A DNA stretch of 64,000 nt from Bacteroidota bacterium (GTDB lineage: Bacteria; Bacteroidota; Bacteroidia; JACPRZ01). Below the pieces are notes generated by a model. That model was not told the DNA's origin and made no database searches. It saw only the letters and a program-made list of their open reading frames with translations. Shown piece after piece: positions 54,247 to 62,807 of the stretch. The position numbers and the translations under genes are program-made. How positions within the stretch are numbered: position 1 is the first letter of the stretch; each line of letters opens with the position of its first letter. Location: NCBI GenBank assembly GCA_016193485.1, contig JACPRZ010000064.1:62001-126000 (forward strand). The letters run 5' to 3'.

Positions 54247-54373
54247 TTCGTGCAACAAAACATAAAATTTATGCTCCGGTTTGCTGAAACCCCAAATCCG
54301 CAAGTATATAATGAAGCACATCACTTATTTGAGTGAATCCTTTCAAAGTGAACATGTGGATTCGGGGTCAAAT

Positions 54374-54411
54374 AAAAAGCCGCCCGGAAATCAAATTCGA
54401 GGCGGCTTTTT
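54374..54411. terminator. Bidirectional rho-independent terminator
   Basis: AAAAAGCCGCC and GGCGGCTTTTT form a perfect 11-bp stem around a 16-base loop, with A and T tails on both sides. It lies between the convergent leuS and PKD-lipoprotein genes and can serve both. Confidence 0.85.
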
Positions 54412-54430
54412 AAACCATTTAAATTTGTAA

Positions 54431-55576
54431 TTACCTGGTAAGGGTAATTGTATATGTATCGGTAAACGGGCACGAAGAACTACCGGTATCTCCGTACTCT
54501 ACTCTGGTCAGTGTCATTGAACCTCCATTGATTGATGCGGTGGTATACAGCCCATTGGGGTTACCCTCACTCATAGGTGTAGTTGTTATTAAACCCGAGA
54601 CGCTTAATGTTGTAGCGTTGACAACAGTTATAGTGACGCTTGGATTAGAAACGATGTTACCTGCCTCATTGGAGGGATAATCGTCAATTCCCCAGTCAGC
54701 GGATCCGTTCGGATCTAAAAAAACTTTCGAATATAACTTGTATTGGGTAGGCAATGAGGCGGATGCAAAGCAAGGATTGCCGGTATTTGTGTACGCAGCG
54801 CCTGCAAATGAAGCGGAGGTAGTAATGGTCCACTGGCCTCCAATCATCGCCTGCATTTCGGTGTTGGATAATGATTGTCCGCCTACTGTAATTTCAACCG
54901 GGTCTGACCAGGTTTCGGTTCCCGGAGTGCCGATTCCGAAAAGATCCAACAGTTCAGATGCGACCCCCTGGTATATTTTTAATTTAAAAGTGTGTTTTCC
55001 TGCAACATTCACCTGGTAACTTGCCGGATTTTTCTCGGTACTGAATTCCACGCCATTGTCGGTCCATGAATAAGTCATGTCCGCCTGTGGTTTATCGGTT
55101 ACTGCAGTAGTATTTACAAAAGTGAGTTGTTGTCCAACCATTATTGATGAAACCTGGCTGCCTAAAGCATTATTCACTTCAAATGTCGGTATATAGGCAT
55201 TTATGGTAACTGAAGAAGTGGAATAAGTGGTCGTCCCGTTCTTTTTGCCTGGTCTGCTTGATTTGTTTAAAATTACCGAGGCAGTGTAGGTACCGGCAGC
55301 CATATATGCATGGCTTACAGTCACCAGGTTGTTGTTATTGTAAACTTCAGCTGTTGACTGATTTGCCGTAGTAGTACCATCGCCAAAATCCCAGGTCACG
55401 AAAGTGCCTTTCATTTTGCCATCGGTTGCCAAGCAACTGAAAGTAATTACTTCACCGATTGCAGCGGATGTTTTATCGGCCGTTACTACTATTTCCTCTT
55501 TTTTACAGGATGATGAAAATAACATTACACTACCCAGTAAAATAGCTGAGCACGGGAATAAGAAGGATGTTTTCAT
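54431..55576 (-). CDS. PKD-domain lipoprotein
   Basis: 381 residues. The signal peptide ends in a lipobox (MLFSSSC, Cys about 24), followed by KKEE. One PKD module is clear: GEVITFSCLATDGKMKGTFVTWDFGDGTT ... VSHAYMAAGTYTASVIL, shown here only as landmarks. A second Ig-like module follows (VGQQLTFVNTT...TYSWTDNGVEF). The C-terminal domain (about 235-381) is beta-rich and resembles lipocalin-like tails (GGQWTITTSASF ... ADWGIDDYPSNEAG). Probably a surface-exposed lipoprotein; the ligand is unknown. Confidence 0.85.
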   Translation of the reverse strand: MKTSFLFPCSAILLGSVMLFSSSCKKEEIVVTADKTSAAIGEVITFSCLATDGKMKGTFVTWDFGDGTTTANQSTAEVYNNNNLVTVSHAYMAAGTYTASVILNKSSRPGKKNGTTTYSTSSVTINAYIPTFEVNNALGSQVSSIMVGQQLTFVNTTAVTDKPQADMTYSWTDNGVEFSTEKNPASYQVNVAGKHTFKLKIYQGVASELLDLFGIGTPGTETWSDPVEITVGGQSLSNTEMQAMIGGQWTITTSASFAGAAYTNTGNPCFASASLPTQYKLYSKVFLDPNGSADWGIDDYPSNEAGNIVSNPSVTITVVNATTLSVSGLITTTPMSEGNPNGLYTTASINGGSMTLTRVEYGDTGSSSCPFTDTYTITLTR

Positions 55577-55693
55577 GGTAATTTTTATTTATTTTGTTAA
55601 CAATTGGGTGCAAATGTAATATTTTATTTGACATATACTTATTGGCGGCTGTAAAGGGTATTTTTACTTCATTTACAAGTAATTGTATTGTAT

Positions 55694-55701
55694 TATTTTT
55701 G
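55694..55701 (+). promoter_or_regulatory. -7-type promoter motif before tilS
   Basis: TATTTTTG matches TAnnTTTG and lies 19 bases before the tilS ATG, with GAAGG between them as a possible ribosome-binding site. No well-spaced -33 element is clear in the T-rich upstream sequence. Confidence 0.35.
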
Positions 55702-55720
55702 TTTCTTTTTCTGAAGGTGT

Positions 55721-57082
55721 ATGTACGGGCAGTTTATCTCATATAGCAGGAAAAATAATCTTTTCGTCAGCGATGACCGCATTCTTCTTGCCGTGAGCGG
55801 TGGGGTGGATTCGGTTGTCATGGCCGGTTTATTTCACCGTGCGGGATTTGATTTCGGCATTGCGCACTGCAATTTCCAACTGCGCGGAAAGGATTCTGAC
55901 GGAGATGAAAGGTTCGTGAAACAATTGAGCAATAAGTACGATTGCCCCTTTTTTGCGAAAAAATTCAATACCCGGAAATATGCAAAAGAAAACGGCTTAT
56001 CGCTGCAGATGGCAGCACGGGAATTGCGTTACCGGTGGTTTGAACAGGTGCGGAAAAATGAAAACTATTCATTTATTGCCACCGCTCATCATCGCGATGA
56101 TTCAGTGGAAACAATTTTATTGAATTTTTTCCGCGGTACAGGCATTGAAGGACTTACGGGCATTCAGCCCAAAAACGGCTATATTATCAGGCCGATCCTC
56201 TTTGCCCGCAGACAGGACATTGAAAAATACGCTGTGAAGGAAAAAGTGCAGTTCCGGAAGGACAGGTCAAACGATGAATTGGTTTACAAACGAAACTTTA
56301 TCCGGAAAAAAATCATCCCCGCGCTGTATAAAATAAATCCTTCGCTGGAAAATACCCTGCTCAGGAATGCCGGGATTTTTTACAGAACAGGGGAGATATT
56401 ATCAAATCATTTTCAGAAAGAACTGGAAAAAATTATTGATTTGAAGAACAGAATTACCTCGATTTCTATTGGCGGATTGATGAAACTTCAACCTCACGCG
56501 GCTGACTTTCTTTTTGAATTTCTGCGAAATTACGGGTTCAATTATGAAACCGTACAGGATATCAGTTGTTCTCTTACAGGTCAATCCGGAAAGAGATTTT
56601 TTTCGGGTACCCACCGTATCATCATTGACAGAAAATATCTTATACTGGAAAAAATCTCTATGGTGAGAATTACACATGATCAATATAGTATTGAAAAAGA
56701 ACAAAAACGGTTACCCGTAAACGGGATGACTTTATTGTTTCAATTCAAAAGGGGCAATGAACTTTCCCTTGAAAAAATAAAAAGCATCTGCCGTACCAGG
56801 GGGAACAATATCGCATTTCTTGATGCCGCAAAACTCTCATTCCCGCTGATCCTGCGCAGGTGGAAAAAAGGCGACTTTTTTTATCCGTTGGGCATGAAAG
56901 GAAAAAAGAAACTCAGCGATTTTTTTATTGACCGCAAAGTGCCGCTTAATGAAAAAGAGAAAATTTTTGTGTTGTGCAGCGGTGAGGATATTGTTTGGAT
57001 AGCAGGTTATGCTACAGATGAGAGGTATAAAGTAACTAAAAAAATCAAGGAGGTTTATGTAGCGGAGATGGAGGGCTTTTAA
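55721..57082 (+). CDS. tilS: tRNA(Ile)-lysidine synthetase
   Basis: 453 residues. The N-terminal PP-loop ATP pyrophosphatase motif is LLAVSGGVDSVVMAGLF, followed by GIAHCNFQLRGKDSDGDE, ATAHHRDDSVETILLNFFRGTG and KDRSNDELVYKRNFIR. It converts C34 of the AUA-reading tRNA-Ile to lysidine and is essential. The C-terminal substrate-binding domain (ILRRWKKGDFFYPLGMKGKKK, then KLSDFFIDRKVP) is present, so it is the long form. Confidence 0.97.
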   Translation: MYGQFISYSRKNNLFVSDDRILLAVSGGVDSVVMAGLFHRAGFDFGIAHCNFQLRGKDSDGDERFVKQLSNKYDCPFFAKKFNTRKYAKENGLSLQMAARELRYRWFEQVRKNENYSFIATAHHRDDSVETILLNFFRGTGIEGLTGIQPKNGYIIRPILFARRQDIEKYAVKEKVQFRKDRSNDELVYKRNFIRKKIIPALYKINPSLENTLLRNAGIFYRTGEILSNHFQKELEKIIDLKNRITSISIGGLMKLQPHAADFLFEFLRNYGFNYETVQDISCSLTGQSGKRFFSGTHRIIIDRKYLILEKISMVRITHDQYSIEKEQKRLPVNGMTLLFQFKRGNELSLEKIKSICRTRGNNIAFLDAAKLSFPLILRRWKKGDFFYPLGMKGKKKLSDFFIDRKVPLNEKEKIFVLCSGEDIVWIAGYATDERYKVTKKIKEVYVAEMEGF

Positions 57083-57100
57083 TCGTTATCCCCCGACTAT

Positions 57101-57319
57101 TCATTTTTTATGCCGGCACGGGGCATTTTCGTAAATGTGAATCTTTTTAGATTTTGATAACAACTCTTTTGATTTTTGCACAAATTCTTCCTGTTCCTTT
57201 TCCGAAAGATTTTTCAGGTGAAAACAAAAATCAACCTCCCCTTCCTTACCCCATGGAGTTTGTTCAAAAGTAATTTTCTTATCATATTGTATCCGGTTAA
57301 TTCCGTTTCCGTTTTTCTG
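57101..57319 (-). pseudogene. Headless coding-like frame of about 72 codons
   Basis: On the minus strand a frame open from 57319 to the stop at 57101-57103 reads like real protein: YDKKITFEQTPWGKEGEVDF, FHLKNLSEKEQEEFVQKSKE, HIYENAPCRHKK. It has no ATG, GTG or TTG in a usable place, and begins after a stop. It may be the 3' remnant of a lost gene or the second part of a frameshifted one. The family is not recognised. The rest of the 57083-57429 gap holds only the regulatory sequence of the next gene. Confidence 0.4.
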
Positions 57320-57350
57320 TTACCACCGGTAAAACTCCTAAAATTGTCAA

Positions 57351-57386
57351 CATAATGACAAATTTAATATTGATTTTGTCATTATG
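57351..57386. promoter_or_regulatory. Perfect 12-bp dyad, probable operator of the DUF4143 ATPase gene
   Basis: CATAATGACAAA (57351-57362) and TTTGTCATTATG (57375-57386) are exact inverted copies separated by 12 bases. The right arm contains the TTG (57376-57378) of a possible -33 element, and TACCTTTG, a -7 motif, lies at 57400-57407 after a 21-base spacer. A protein bound to the dyad would cover the promoter. A further TTGTCA half-site lies just upstream. Confidence 0.55.
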
Positions 57387-57429
57387 ATGTCCAAATTTGT
57401 ACCTTTGTACCTGCATTTCAGAGAGCACC

Positions 57430-58569
57430 ATGAAAATAATTAAACGACACCTGCAGGACATTATATCAGATAAGTTAATTCCCGGAAAAGTGTGTCTGCT
57501 TTTTGGCACCCGGAGAGTTGGAAAAACATTTCTGATAAAAGAAGTTGAAAAAGAGTTCAGCAGTAAGACGCTTTTTCTAAATGGCGATGACTACACAACT
57601 CTTGCGATGCTTGAAGAGCGGTCTGCCTCAAATTACAGGAAAATATTTGAAAATATTGATTTGGCAATTATTGATGAGGCACAGAATATTCCGGAAATAG
57701 GATTTAAACTTAAATTAATGGTTGATGAATTACCAGGTCTCAGGATATTGGCTACCGGTTCTTCATCATTTGACTTGTTGAATATATCCGGTGAACCTCT
57801 TACCGGAAGAAGTTTTAATTATCATCTTTATCCATTCGCCCAATGTGAAATGTCCGTTTTGGAAAATTCCCTGCAAACCATGGAAAATCTGGAGGAGCGC
57901 CTTATTTTCGGATCTTATCCTGAAACAATTAATTTTCAGACCACCGGAGAAAAAAAAGAATTTTTACTCAATTTGGTTCAATCCTATCTTTTAAAAGATA
58001 TTCTCTCGTTAAACGGCATACGAAATTCGGTTAAAATGCATGATATTTTAAAGATGCTTGCATTCCAGGTTGGAAAGGAAGTTTCGGTTTCTGAATTGGG
58101 GAACAAGGTCGGGTTAAGCAAAAATACGGTTGAAAAATATATGGATTTATTAAGCAAGGTTTTTATTATTTACCCGCTTAAAGCATTCTGCAGGAACCCG
58201 CGGAAAGAAATCGCAAAATCCTCAAAATGGTATTTTACCGATACCGGAGTGAGGAATGCCGTTATTTCCGCTTTTTCTCCGCTTAATCTGCGGAATGATA
58301 CCGGTGAACTTTGGGAAAATTATGTGATTTCGGAAAGAATTCGTTTTAATGCATACCGTAAAAAGAATATCCTTCATTATTTCTGGAGAACTTATGATAT
58401 GCAGGAAATAGACCTGATTGAGGATAATGAAGGGAAGATTGCCGCGTACGAAATAAAGTGGAAAGAAAAAACGGTCAGGTGTCCGGGGTTTTTCAATAAA
58501 GCTTATCCTGACGCTGAATTCAATGTTATCAACAGAAACAATTACACGGAATTCATTACATTTGCATAA
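57430..58569 (+). CDS. AAA ATPase with DUF4143 C-terminal domain
   Basis: About 379 residues from ATG 57430. Walker A is FGTRRVGKTFLI, Walker B is LAIIDEAQNI, sensor 1 is RILATGSSSFDL, followed by PFAQCEMSVLE and FGSYPETI. A winged-helix linker (SVSELGNKVGLSKNTVEKYMDLL) and the DUF4143 nuclease-like part (DTGVRNAVI, GELWENYVISE, DLIEDNEGKIAAYEIKW) follow. These stand-alone ATPases are common accessory genes of unknown role. A TTG at 57397 overlaps the promoter motif and is rejected as start. Confidence 0.9.
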   Translation: MKIIKRHLQDIISDKLIPGKVCLLFGTRRVGKTFLIKEVEKEFSSKTLFLNGDDYTTLAMLEERSASNYRKIFENIDLAIIDEAQNIPEIGFKLKLMVDELPGLRILATGSSSFDLLNISGEPLTGRSFNYHLYPFAQCEMSVLENSLQTMENLEERLIFGSYPETINFQTTGEKKEFLLNLVQSYLLKDILSLNGIRNSVKMHDILKMLAFQVGKEVSVSELGNKVGLSKNTVEKYMDLLSKVFIIYPLKAFCRNPRKEIAKSSKWYFTDTGVRNAVISAFSPLNLRNDTGELWENYVISERIRFNAYRKKNILHYFWRTYDMQEIDLIEDNEGKIAAYEIKWKEKTVRCPGFFNKAYPDAEFNVINRNNYTEFITFA

Positions 58570-59118
58570 ATGAATGTCCCCGAAAAAATCCTTTTTGAGG
58601 AAAAGCAGTTCATGGGGCAGAACCGTTTTGCCTTAATGCGCAGGATGATCATCGCCATCTTCTGCTTTGCCGCATACTTCTGGAGTGAAAACCCCGGGGA
58701 GATGATTGCACCTGGTATTAAAATCGGAGAATTCCCTGCTGAAAATATTCCAAATTCAGGGTTGCTGTTTTTTATTCTCGGCATTACCATTCTTATCCTG
58801 TCGGTTCTTTTACTTTTTATTCTTCACCTGAAAACGACAATTACCGCAACCAGTATTATTCTTGACGGTTTCTGGACTGCCCGGAAAGTAAAAATTGATA
58901 TGGGCGGCATCGTCTCAGTAAAGCAAATACGGTATAAGAGTTTATATTTCAACCAGCCCGTGTACAATCTTCATGTGCGAGGTAAAATACGTTTCCATAC
59001 AGGCGGGCGCGATGCCGTTGAACTCACCGACCGTGACGGGCTGAAATATACTATCGGAAGCCAGAAGGCGAAAGACCTGTCCGCTGTATTGCGGGAAATC
59101 ATCGAGAAAAAGGGTTGA
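58570..59118 (+). CDS. Hypothetical membrane protein, PH-like
   Basis: 182 residues. Two membrane helices (about 26-44 and 65-87) precede a soluble C-terminal domain (TITATSIILDGFWTARKVKIDMGGIVSV, given as a landmark within about 90-120) with the strand-rich look of bacterial PH domains. It starts immediately after the stop of the DUF4143 gene, so the two may be co-transcribed, although functionally unrelated. No named family is recognised. Confidence 0.72.
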   Translation: MNVPEKILFEEKQFMGQNRFALMRRMIIAIFCFAAYFWSENPGEMIAPGIKIGEFPAENIPNSGLLFFILGITILILSVLLLFILHLKTTITATSIILDGFWTARKVKIDMGGIVSVKQIRYKSLYFNQPVYNLHVRGKIRFHTGGRDAVELTDRDGLKYTIGSQKAKDLSAVLREIIEKKG

Positions 59119-59126
59119 ATTTATTT

Positions 59127-59151
59127 CTTGGGACTTGGGACTTTGAGTAAC
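59127..59151. repeat. Solo end of the CCAAGTCC-type repeat
   Basis: CTTGGGACTTGGGACTTTG runs into AGTAAC. The complement begins GTTACTCAAAGTCCCAAG. It shares the exact 17-mer AAAGTCCCAAGTCCCAA with the palindrome at 17010-17138, and its GTTACT end recalls the ends of the two mobile elements. It looks like a truncated copy. Confidence 0.5.
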
Positions 59152-59203
59152 TTAATCCCGGTATCAGCGTATAACCGTTTTAACACTGGTAATTATACTA
59201 TCT

Positions 59204-59500
59204 ATGACCACCCCTCCATCTGTTCCCGTACCGATCGAAAAGGAAAATATTTCCGGGCTTGCATTTCCTCAGGCCGATGTTCTTCCAACTGATGACCTGC
59301 GCCTGAAAAGAAGAGAAGAACTTTTTATGGCTACAACCCTCGGCAACCTGGAACATCTTAAAGTAAAAATTATTTTTGAGTCGGCTCAGGGTACCATGAG
59401 CGTAACCACTACAATCTGGGCAACCACGGAGAAGTACATTTCCCTGAAAGGAGGGGTTACGATACCCATTCACTGCATTTACGACACTGTCTTTTTGTGA
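59204..59500 (+). CDS. Small conserved hypothetical protein
   Basis: 98 residues from ATG 59204. After a Pro-rich start (TTPPSVPVPIEKENISGLAF) the sequence has KRREELFMATTLGNLEHLKV, then beta-like segments TMSVTTTIWATTEKYISLK and VTIPIHCIYDTVF. No signal peptide or membrane helix. The length and composition look like a genuine small cytoplasmic protein, but I cannot name a family. Convergent with xerD, 25 bp apart. Confidence 0.65.
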   Translation: MTTPPSVPVPIEKENISGLAFPQADVLPTDDLRLKRREELFMATTLGNLEHLKVKIIFESAQGTMSVTTTIWATTEKYISLKGGVTIPIHCIYDTVFL

Positions 59501-59525
59501 TTGCAGCAGCAAAATATCCTTTTCA

Positions 59526-60437
59526 TCAATTCTTATCCTTCCCTCTCGGGTGATGCCGTATCAGTTCGCTCCGCAGGTATTCCCTGTCGAGGTGGGTGTA
59601 AATTTCGGTGGTGGTAATGGAAGCATGTCCCAGCATTTCCTGCACCGCGCGGAGGTCCGCCCCGCCTTCCACAAGATGCGTTGCGAAGGAGTGCCTGAAT
59701 GTATGGGGTCCCACTTTTTTGCGGATGCCGGCTTTCCGGCATAGATACCGGATTATGATAAAAACCATCTGCCGGGACAATTTCCCCCCCCTCCGGTTGA
59801 GGAAAAGAACATCCTCGTTCCCTTTTACCGGCCTGATATGTGAACGGATATTTTCAAAGTAGATTTTAATGTGTTTTGCCGCATAGGAACCGAGAGGTAC
59901 AAGCCGTTGTTTGTTTCCTTTGCCCAGTACACGGACAAATCCTTCCTGGAAATGCACATCATCAATTTTAAGGTTAACCAGTTCCGATACCCGCAGTCCG
60001 CATCCGTAAAGGGTTTCAAGCATGGCACAATTACGTTCTCCTTCGGGAGCGCTGCGATCAATACCCCCCATCAGCGATGAAATATCTTTCACCGACAGGA
60101 CATCGGGAAGTTTTCGCGGAATACGTGGAGTTTCAAGGAGGCGGGCGGGATTTTTTTTGATGATATCCTCAATAATGAGATATTTGTAAAAAGCCCGCAA
60201 AGATGAAATCATGCGCGCCTGGGTTGCAGCGCTTATGCCCATGGAATTGAGCCAATTGAGAAATCCGGTAAAGAAGGCCGTTCTGATACGATCGGGTGCC
60301 GGTACCGGGGTATTCAGCGATGCAAATTGGTACAAGCGGTTAATGTCGCGGCTATAGGACTCAACCGAATTTGCGGAAAGGGATTTTTCAAGTTTCAGGT
60401 ACGATTCAAATCCCCGGATGGCGGAAGACCAATCCAT
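59526..60437 (-). CDS. xerD: Site-specific tyrosine recombinase XerD
   Basis: 303 residues. The N-terminal SAM-like domain (FESYLKLEKSLSANSVESY) precedes the catalytic domain with Arg in GCGLRVSELVNL, Lys in LGKGNKQRLVPLG, HxxR in PHTFRHSFATHL, His in LGHASITTTEIY and the nucleophilic Tyr in that same motif. Full-length and with no adjacent integron or phage genes, it is most likely the housekeeping recombinase that resolves chromosome dimers at dif. A run of eight G in the coding strand (59783-59790) encodes RRGGK. Confidence 0.93.
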   Translation of the reverse strand: MDWSSAIRGFESYLKLEKSLSANSVESYSRDINRLYQFASLNTPVPAPDRIRTAFFTGFLNWLNSMGISAATQARMISSLRAFYKYLIIEDIIKKNPARLLETPRIPRKLPDVLSVKDISSLMGGIDRSAPEGERNCAMLETLYGCGLRVSELVNLKIDDVHFQEGFVRVLGKGNKQRLVPLGSYAAKHIKIYFENIRSHIRPVKGNEDVLFLNRRGGKLSRQMVFIIIRYLCRKAGIRKKVGPHTFRHSFATHLVEGGADLRAVQEMLGHASITTTEIYTHLDREYLRSELIRHHPRGKDKN

Positions 60438-60442
60438 TGGCG

Positions 60443-60859
60443 CTACAACTTGTCAAGTGTATCTTTGGAAAGCGGTTTATTGATAAACGAAATCACAAAT
60501 TCGTTCCGCAGCGATTTGAACCGGTCGGTCGGATTCATAGAAGTGGTGAGTATGGCGATCTTGGCTCTTTTCCGTATCGGTTCCCTGAATTTTTTGAACT
60601 CCTCGAGGAACTGGAATCCGTCCATGATAGGCATATTGATATCCAGGAAAATGACCTCCGGTATCATATTAATCCCGGAATTGCCGGTTTTTTCAAGGTT
60701 TTTCAGGAATTCCAGGGCGCTTCGCGCAGAGGAATGAACGTAGACGTTTTCGGCAAAACCGCAACCTTCAATCATTTTCTGGTTGATGAAATTGTCAATT
60801 TCGTTATCATCAATCAGCATTGACGTTCTGTATTTTGCTTCGGGTTTTTTGTTGCTCAT
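60443..60859 (-). CDS. Single-domain CheY-like response regulator
   Basis: About 138 residues from Met 60859 (MSNKKPEAKY). A receiver domain with the acidic pair in MLIDDNEIDNF, phospho-Asp in VIFLDINMPIMDG, Ser/Thr in AILTTSMN and Lys in FINKPLS. No output domain, so it acts by protein contact. The frame could extend to 60931 but that part is AT-rich and unlike the family. It lies 5 bp upstream of xerD on the same strand. Confidence 0.92.
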   Translation of the reverse strand: MSNKKPEAKYRTSMLIDDNEIDNFINQKMIEGCGFAENVYVHSSARSALEFLKNLEKTGNSGINMIPEVIFLDINMPIMDGFQFLEEFKKFREPIRKRAKIAILTTSMNPTDRFKSLRNEFVISFINKPLSKDTLDKL

Positions 60860-60947
60860 CTCAAATATAATATTGGCGGTCAAAAATAAATTATCATAAA
60901 ATCTTAAAATGCGAATAATGGATTTTCCCACAAATTAAACTCTTCAG

Positions 60948-61002
60948 TACTAATGATACGAATAGATGTCCGTACTTTGCATTTATATTTGTATCATTAG
61001 TA
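60948..61002. repeat. Perfect 12-bp inverted repeat in an intergenic gap
   Basis: TACTAATGATAC (60948-60959) and GTATCATTAGTA (60991-61002) are exact inverted copies 31 bases apart. It lies in the AT-rich gap between the CheY-like gene (60859) and the end of the helical-repeat gene (61096). It could be an operator, a cruciform or the ends of a tiny mobile element. No flanking direct repeat was seen. Confidence 0.5.
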
Positions 61003-61095
61003 TTGAGAATACGTAAATCCGAAGATATATTATTTTTCATTCGCATTATATTTTCATTTCGTAAACTTAATTTTATCCTTCACTAAAATATAATA

Positions 61096-62556
61096 TCATC
61101 CCTGTAATTTCAACGGCCTGGCAAGGGCATCAATAAAGGCATCATCCATCTTCAGCCAGGTCAGCATCCGTTTGGTTCCGCTGTTAGCCAGTTCAAATCT
61201 TTTTTTATGTTTGACCAGCGATTCTTTTATCGTCTTGCTTTTTTGTCCCGATATTGAAACACGTAAAAGAGAGGAGAATGTGAGCGCGTTATCATATTCG
61301 CCAGTTTTGTTAACTTCATATATTTTACGCGTGATATTTTTAAGCACGTTCCAGGCAAGGTCATATTCCCCGCCCATCAGATTGGATAATACAAGTAACA
61401 ATTTGACTTCAATTTCGGCATGAATGAAATTTTTAAAACTCACATCATTGATCAGTCCCTGAAGGATTTTGATGGCGGTTTTGTATTCGCGTGCGTAAAA
61501 AGCCGAAAGAGATAAATAAACGCAGTAATTAATAACATTTGGTACGTCTTTTTTGTCGATTTCAAAATTTTTAAACATCTGGTTATTCTCTTCATAAAGC
61601 CGGACTTCAGTACCGAGTAAAACCGCGCGTTCCATTTTTGAGAGCAGGAATTTCGTAGGCATGCAGTAATAATTATAGTAGAGGAACTGGGGCAGTGAGG
61701 CGTTAAGGACATCGTAATATTGATCCTCTTTGCGGGTTATTCCCAGGGAATGGTAATACTCAAAGAAAAGGAAATAGATCACATTTTTCAGATACCTGTA
61801 CAATGAATCTTTGGGATATTCCTGGATGATTTTTTCACAGTCGTGAAGTATATTTTCAACCGATTCTTCCATTTTTCCGGCAGTGATTTTAGGAAGGAAT
61901 AAGGAGTATGAAGCGTTTAAAATATTCTGGAAAAAAGTGAGATGATGCGATTGGTACAATTTACAGGTACTCATCAGTTCTTCCCGGATAATATCAAACA
62001 GGTTTAATGCCGAATCATCCCGCGAATGATAATATTCTCCCATCCGCATGACAAAAGAACCCATCAGGTCTTCGGCTTTGTCAAGCGAAAGGGTATAGGC
62101 GACATGCCGGTTATATAATTGCGAGTAGTGGTAATATTTATCGGTATGAAGGGTGATTTTTTTGAGTGCATTATAAACAGTGGTCAATTCATTCGGCATG
62201 TCGTATTCGTTCAATTGCTCTTCGAGACGTTTCAGAATGGAGGCGGCTTTGTTTCTGCTTGTATTAAGAAGCAATTCAGGAATGGAGGTGACTTTCTTAA
62301 CGATGTCCGATTTCGGACTTTCGAGTGTATTGAGAAGATGTTCCTGGATTTTATCGTAAAGGCGGGATTTTAATACGTAGAAACTGCGGGGATTTTCATT
62401 CAGTTTTTCCCTGATTTCCGTATCGCTGTGCCCGTCATCACGGTAAAAGGAAAAAAGCGAAAGGAATTTCTGCGCATTAGACGCTTTTAACCCGGCCGTG
62501 ATCTTTTCGGCATCTGTTATATCTAGTTGCTGAATAACCTGCTTTAAATTAATCAT
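61096..62556 (-). CDS. Helical-repeat hypothetical protein of about 486 residues
   Basis: From Met 62556 (MINLKQVIQQLDITDAEKI). Almost entirely predicted alpha-helical with loosely TPR-like spacing (SLSAFYAREYKTAIKILQGL, GGEYDLAWNVLKNI). No signal peptide or membrane helix. Phrases like FYVLKSRLYDKIQEHLL and FFEYYHSLGI recall long helical proteins common in Bacteroidota, with no assigned role. A 14-residue upstream extension to 62598 is possible but starts outside the conserved-looking part. Confidence 0.72.
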   Translation of the reverse strand: MINLKQVIQQLDITDAEKITAGLKASNAQKFLSLFSFYRDDGHSDTEIREKLNENPRSFYVLKSRLYDKIQEHLLNTLESPKSDIVKKVTSIPELLLNTSRNKAASILKRLEEQLNEYDMPNELTTVYNALKKITLHTDKYYHYSQLYNRHVAYTLSLDKAEDLMGSFVMRMGEYYHSRDDSALNLFDIIREELMSTCKLYQSHHLTFFQNILNASYSLFLPKITAGKMEESVENILHDCEKIIQEYPKDSLYRYLKNVIYFLFFEYYHSLGITRKEDQYYDVLNASLPQFLYYNYYCMPTKFLLSKMERAVLLGTEVRLYEENNQMFKNFEIDKKDVPNVINYCVYLSLSAFYAREYKTAIKILQGLINDVSFKNFIHAEIEVKLLLVLSNLMGGEYDLAWNVLKNITRKIYEVNKTGEYDNALTFSSLLRVSISGQKSKTIKESLVKHKKRFELANSGTKRMLTWLKMDDAFIDALARPLKLQG

Positions 62557-62807
62557 ATACCTAATTCTCCCAGCGTTTAACCCGTTCAAAGCGGCCAAAA
62601 TTACTAAAAAAATAAGTTTGGCGGGTTGCCTTATTGAGAAAGAATTTAATGCATAAAAAATAAGACATTGTGGTAAAGAAAACAGGACACCATTTTTGGA
62701 ACCGCACCCGCCCTCCGCTGGAATTGTTATTTGGTTAGAATTTAATTACACTGCTGAGTGACTGGAATTTTTATTTTTGTCTGTTAATACCGTTAAAAAC
62801 GATTATT

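Noticed and set aside
59526..60437. Integrase of a genomic island
   Set aside because: The protein has the size and motifs of housekeeping XerD, and there is no attachment-site duplication, phage gene or tRNA next to it.
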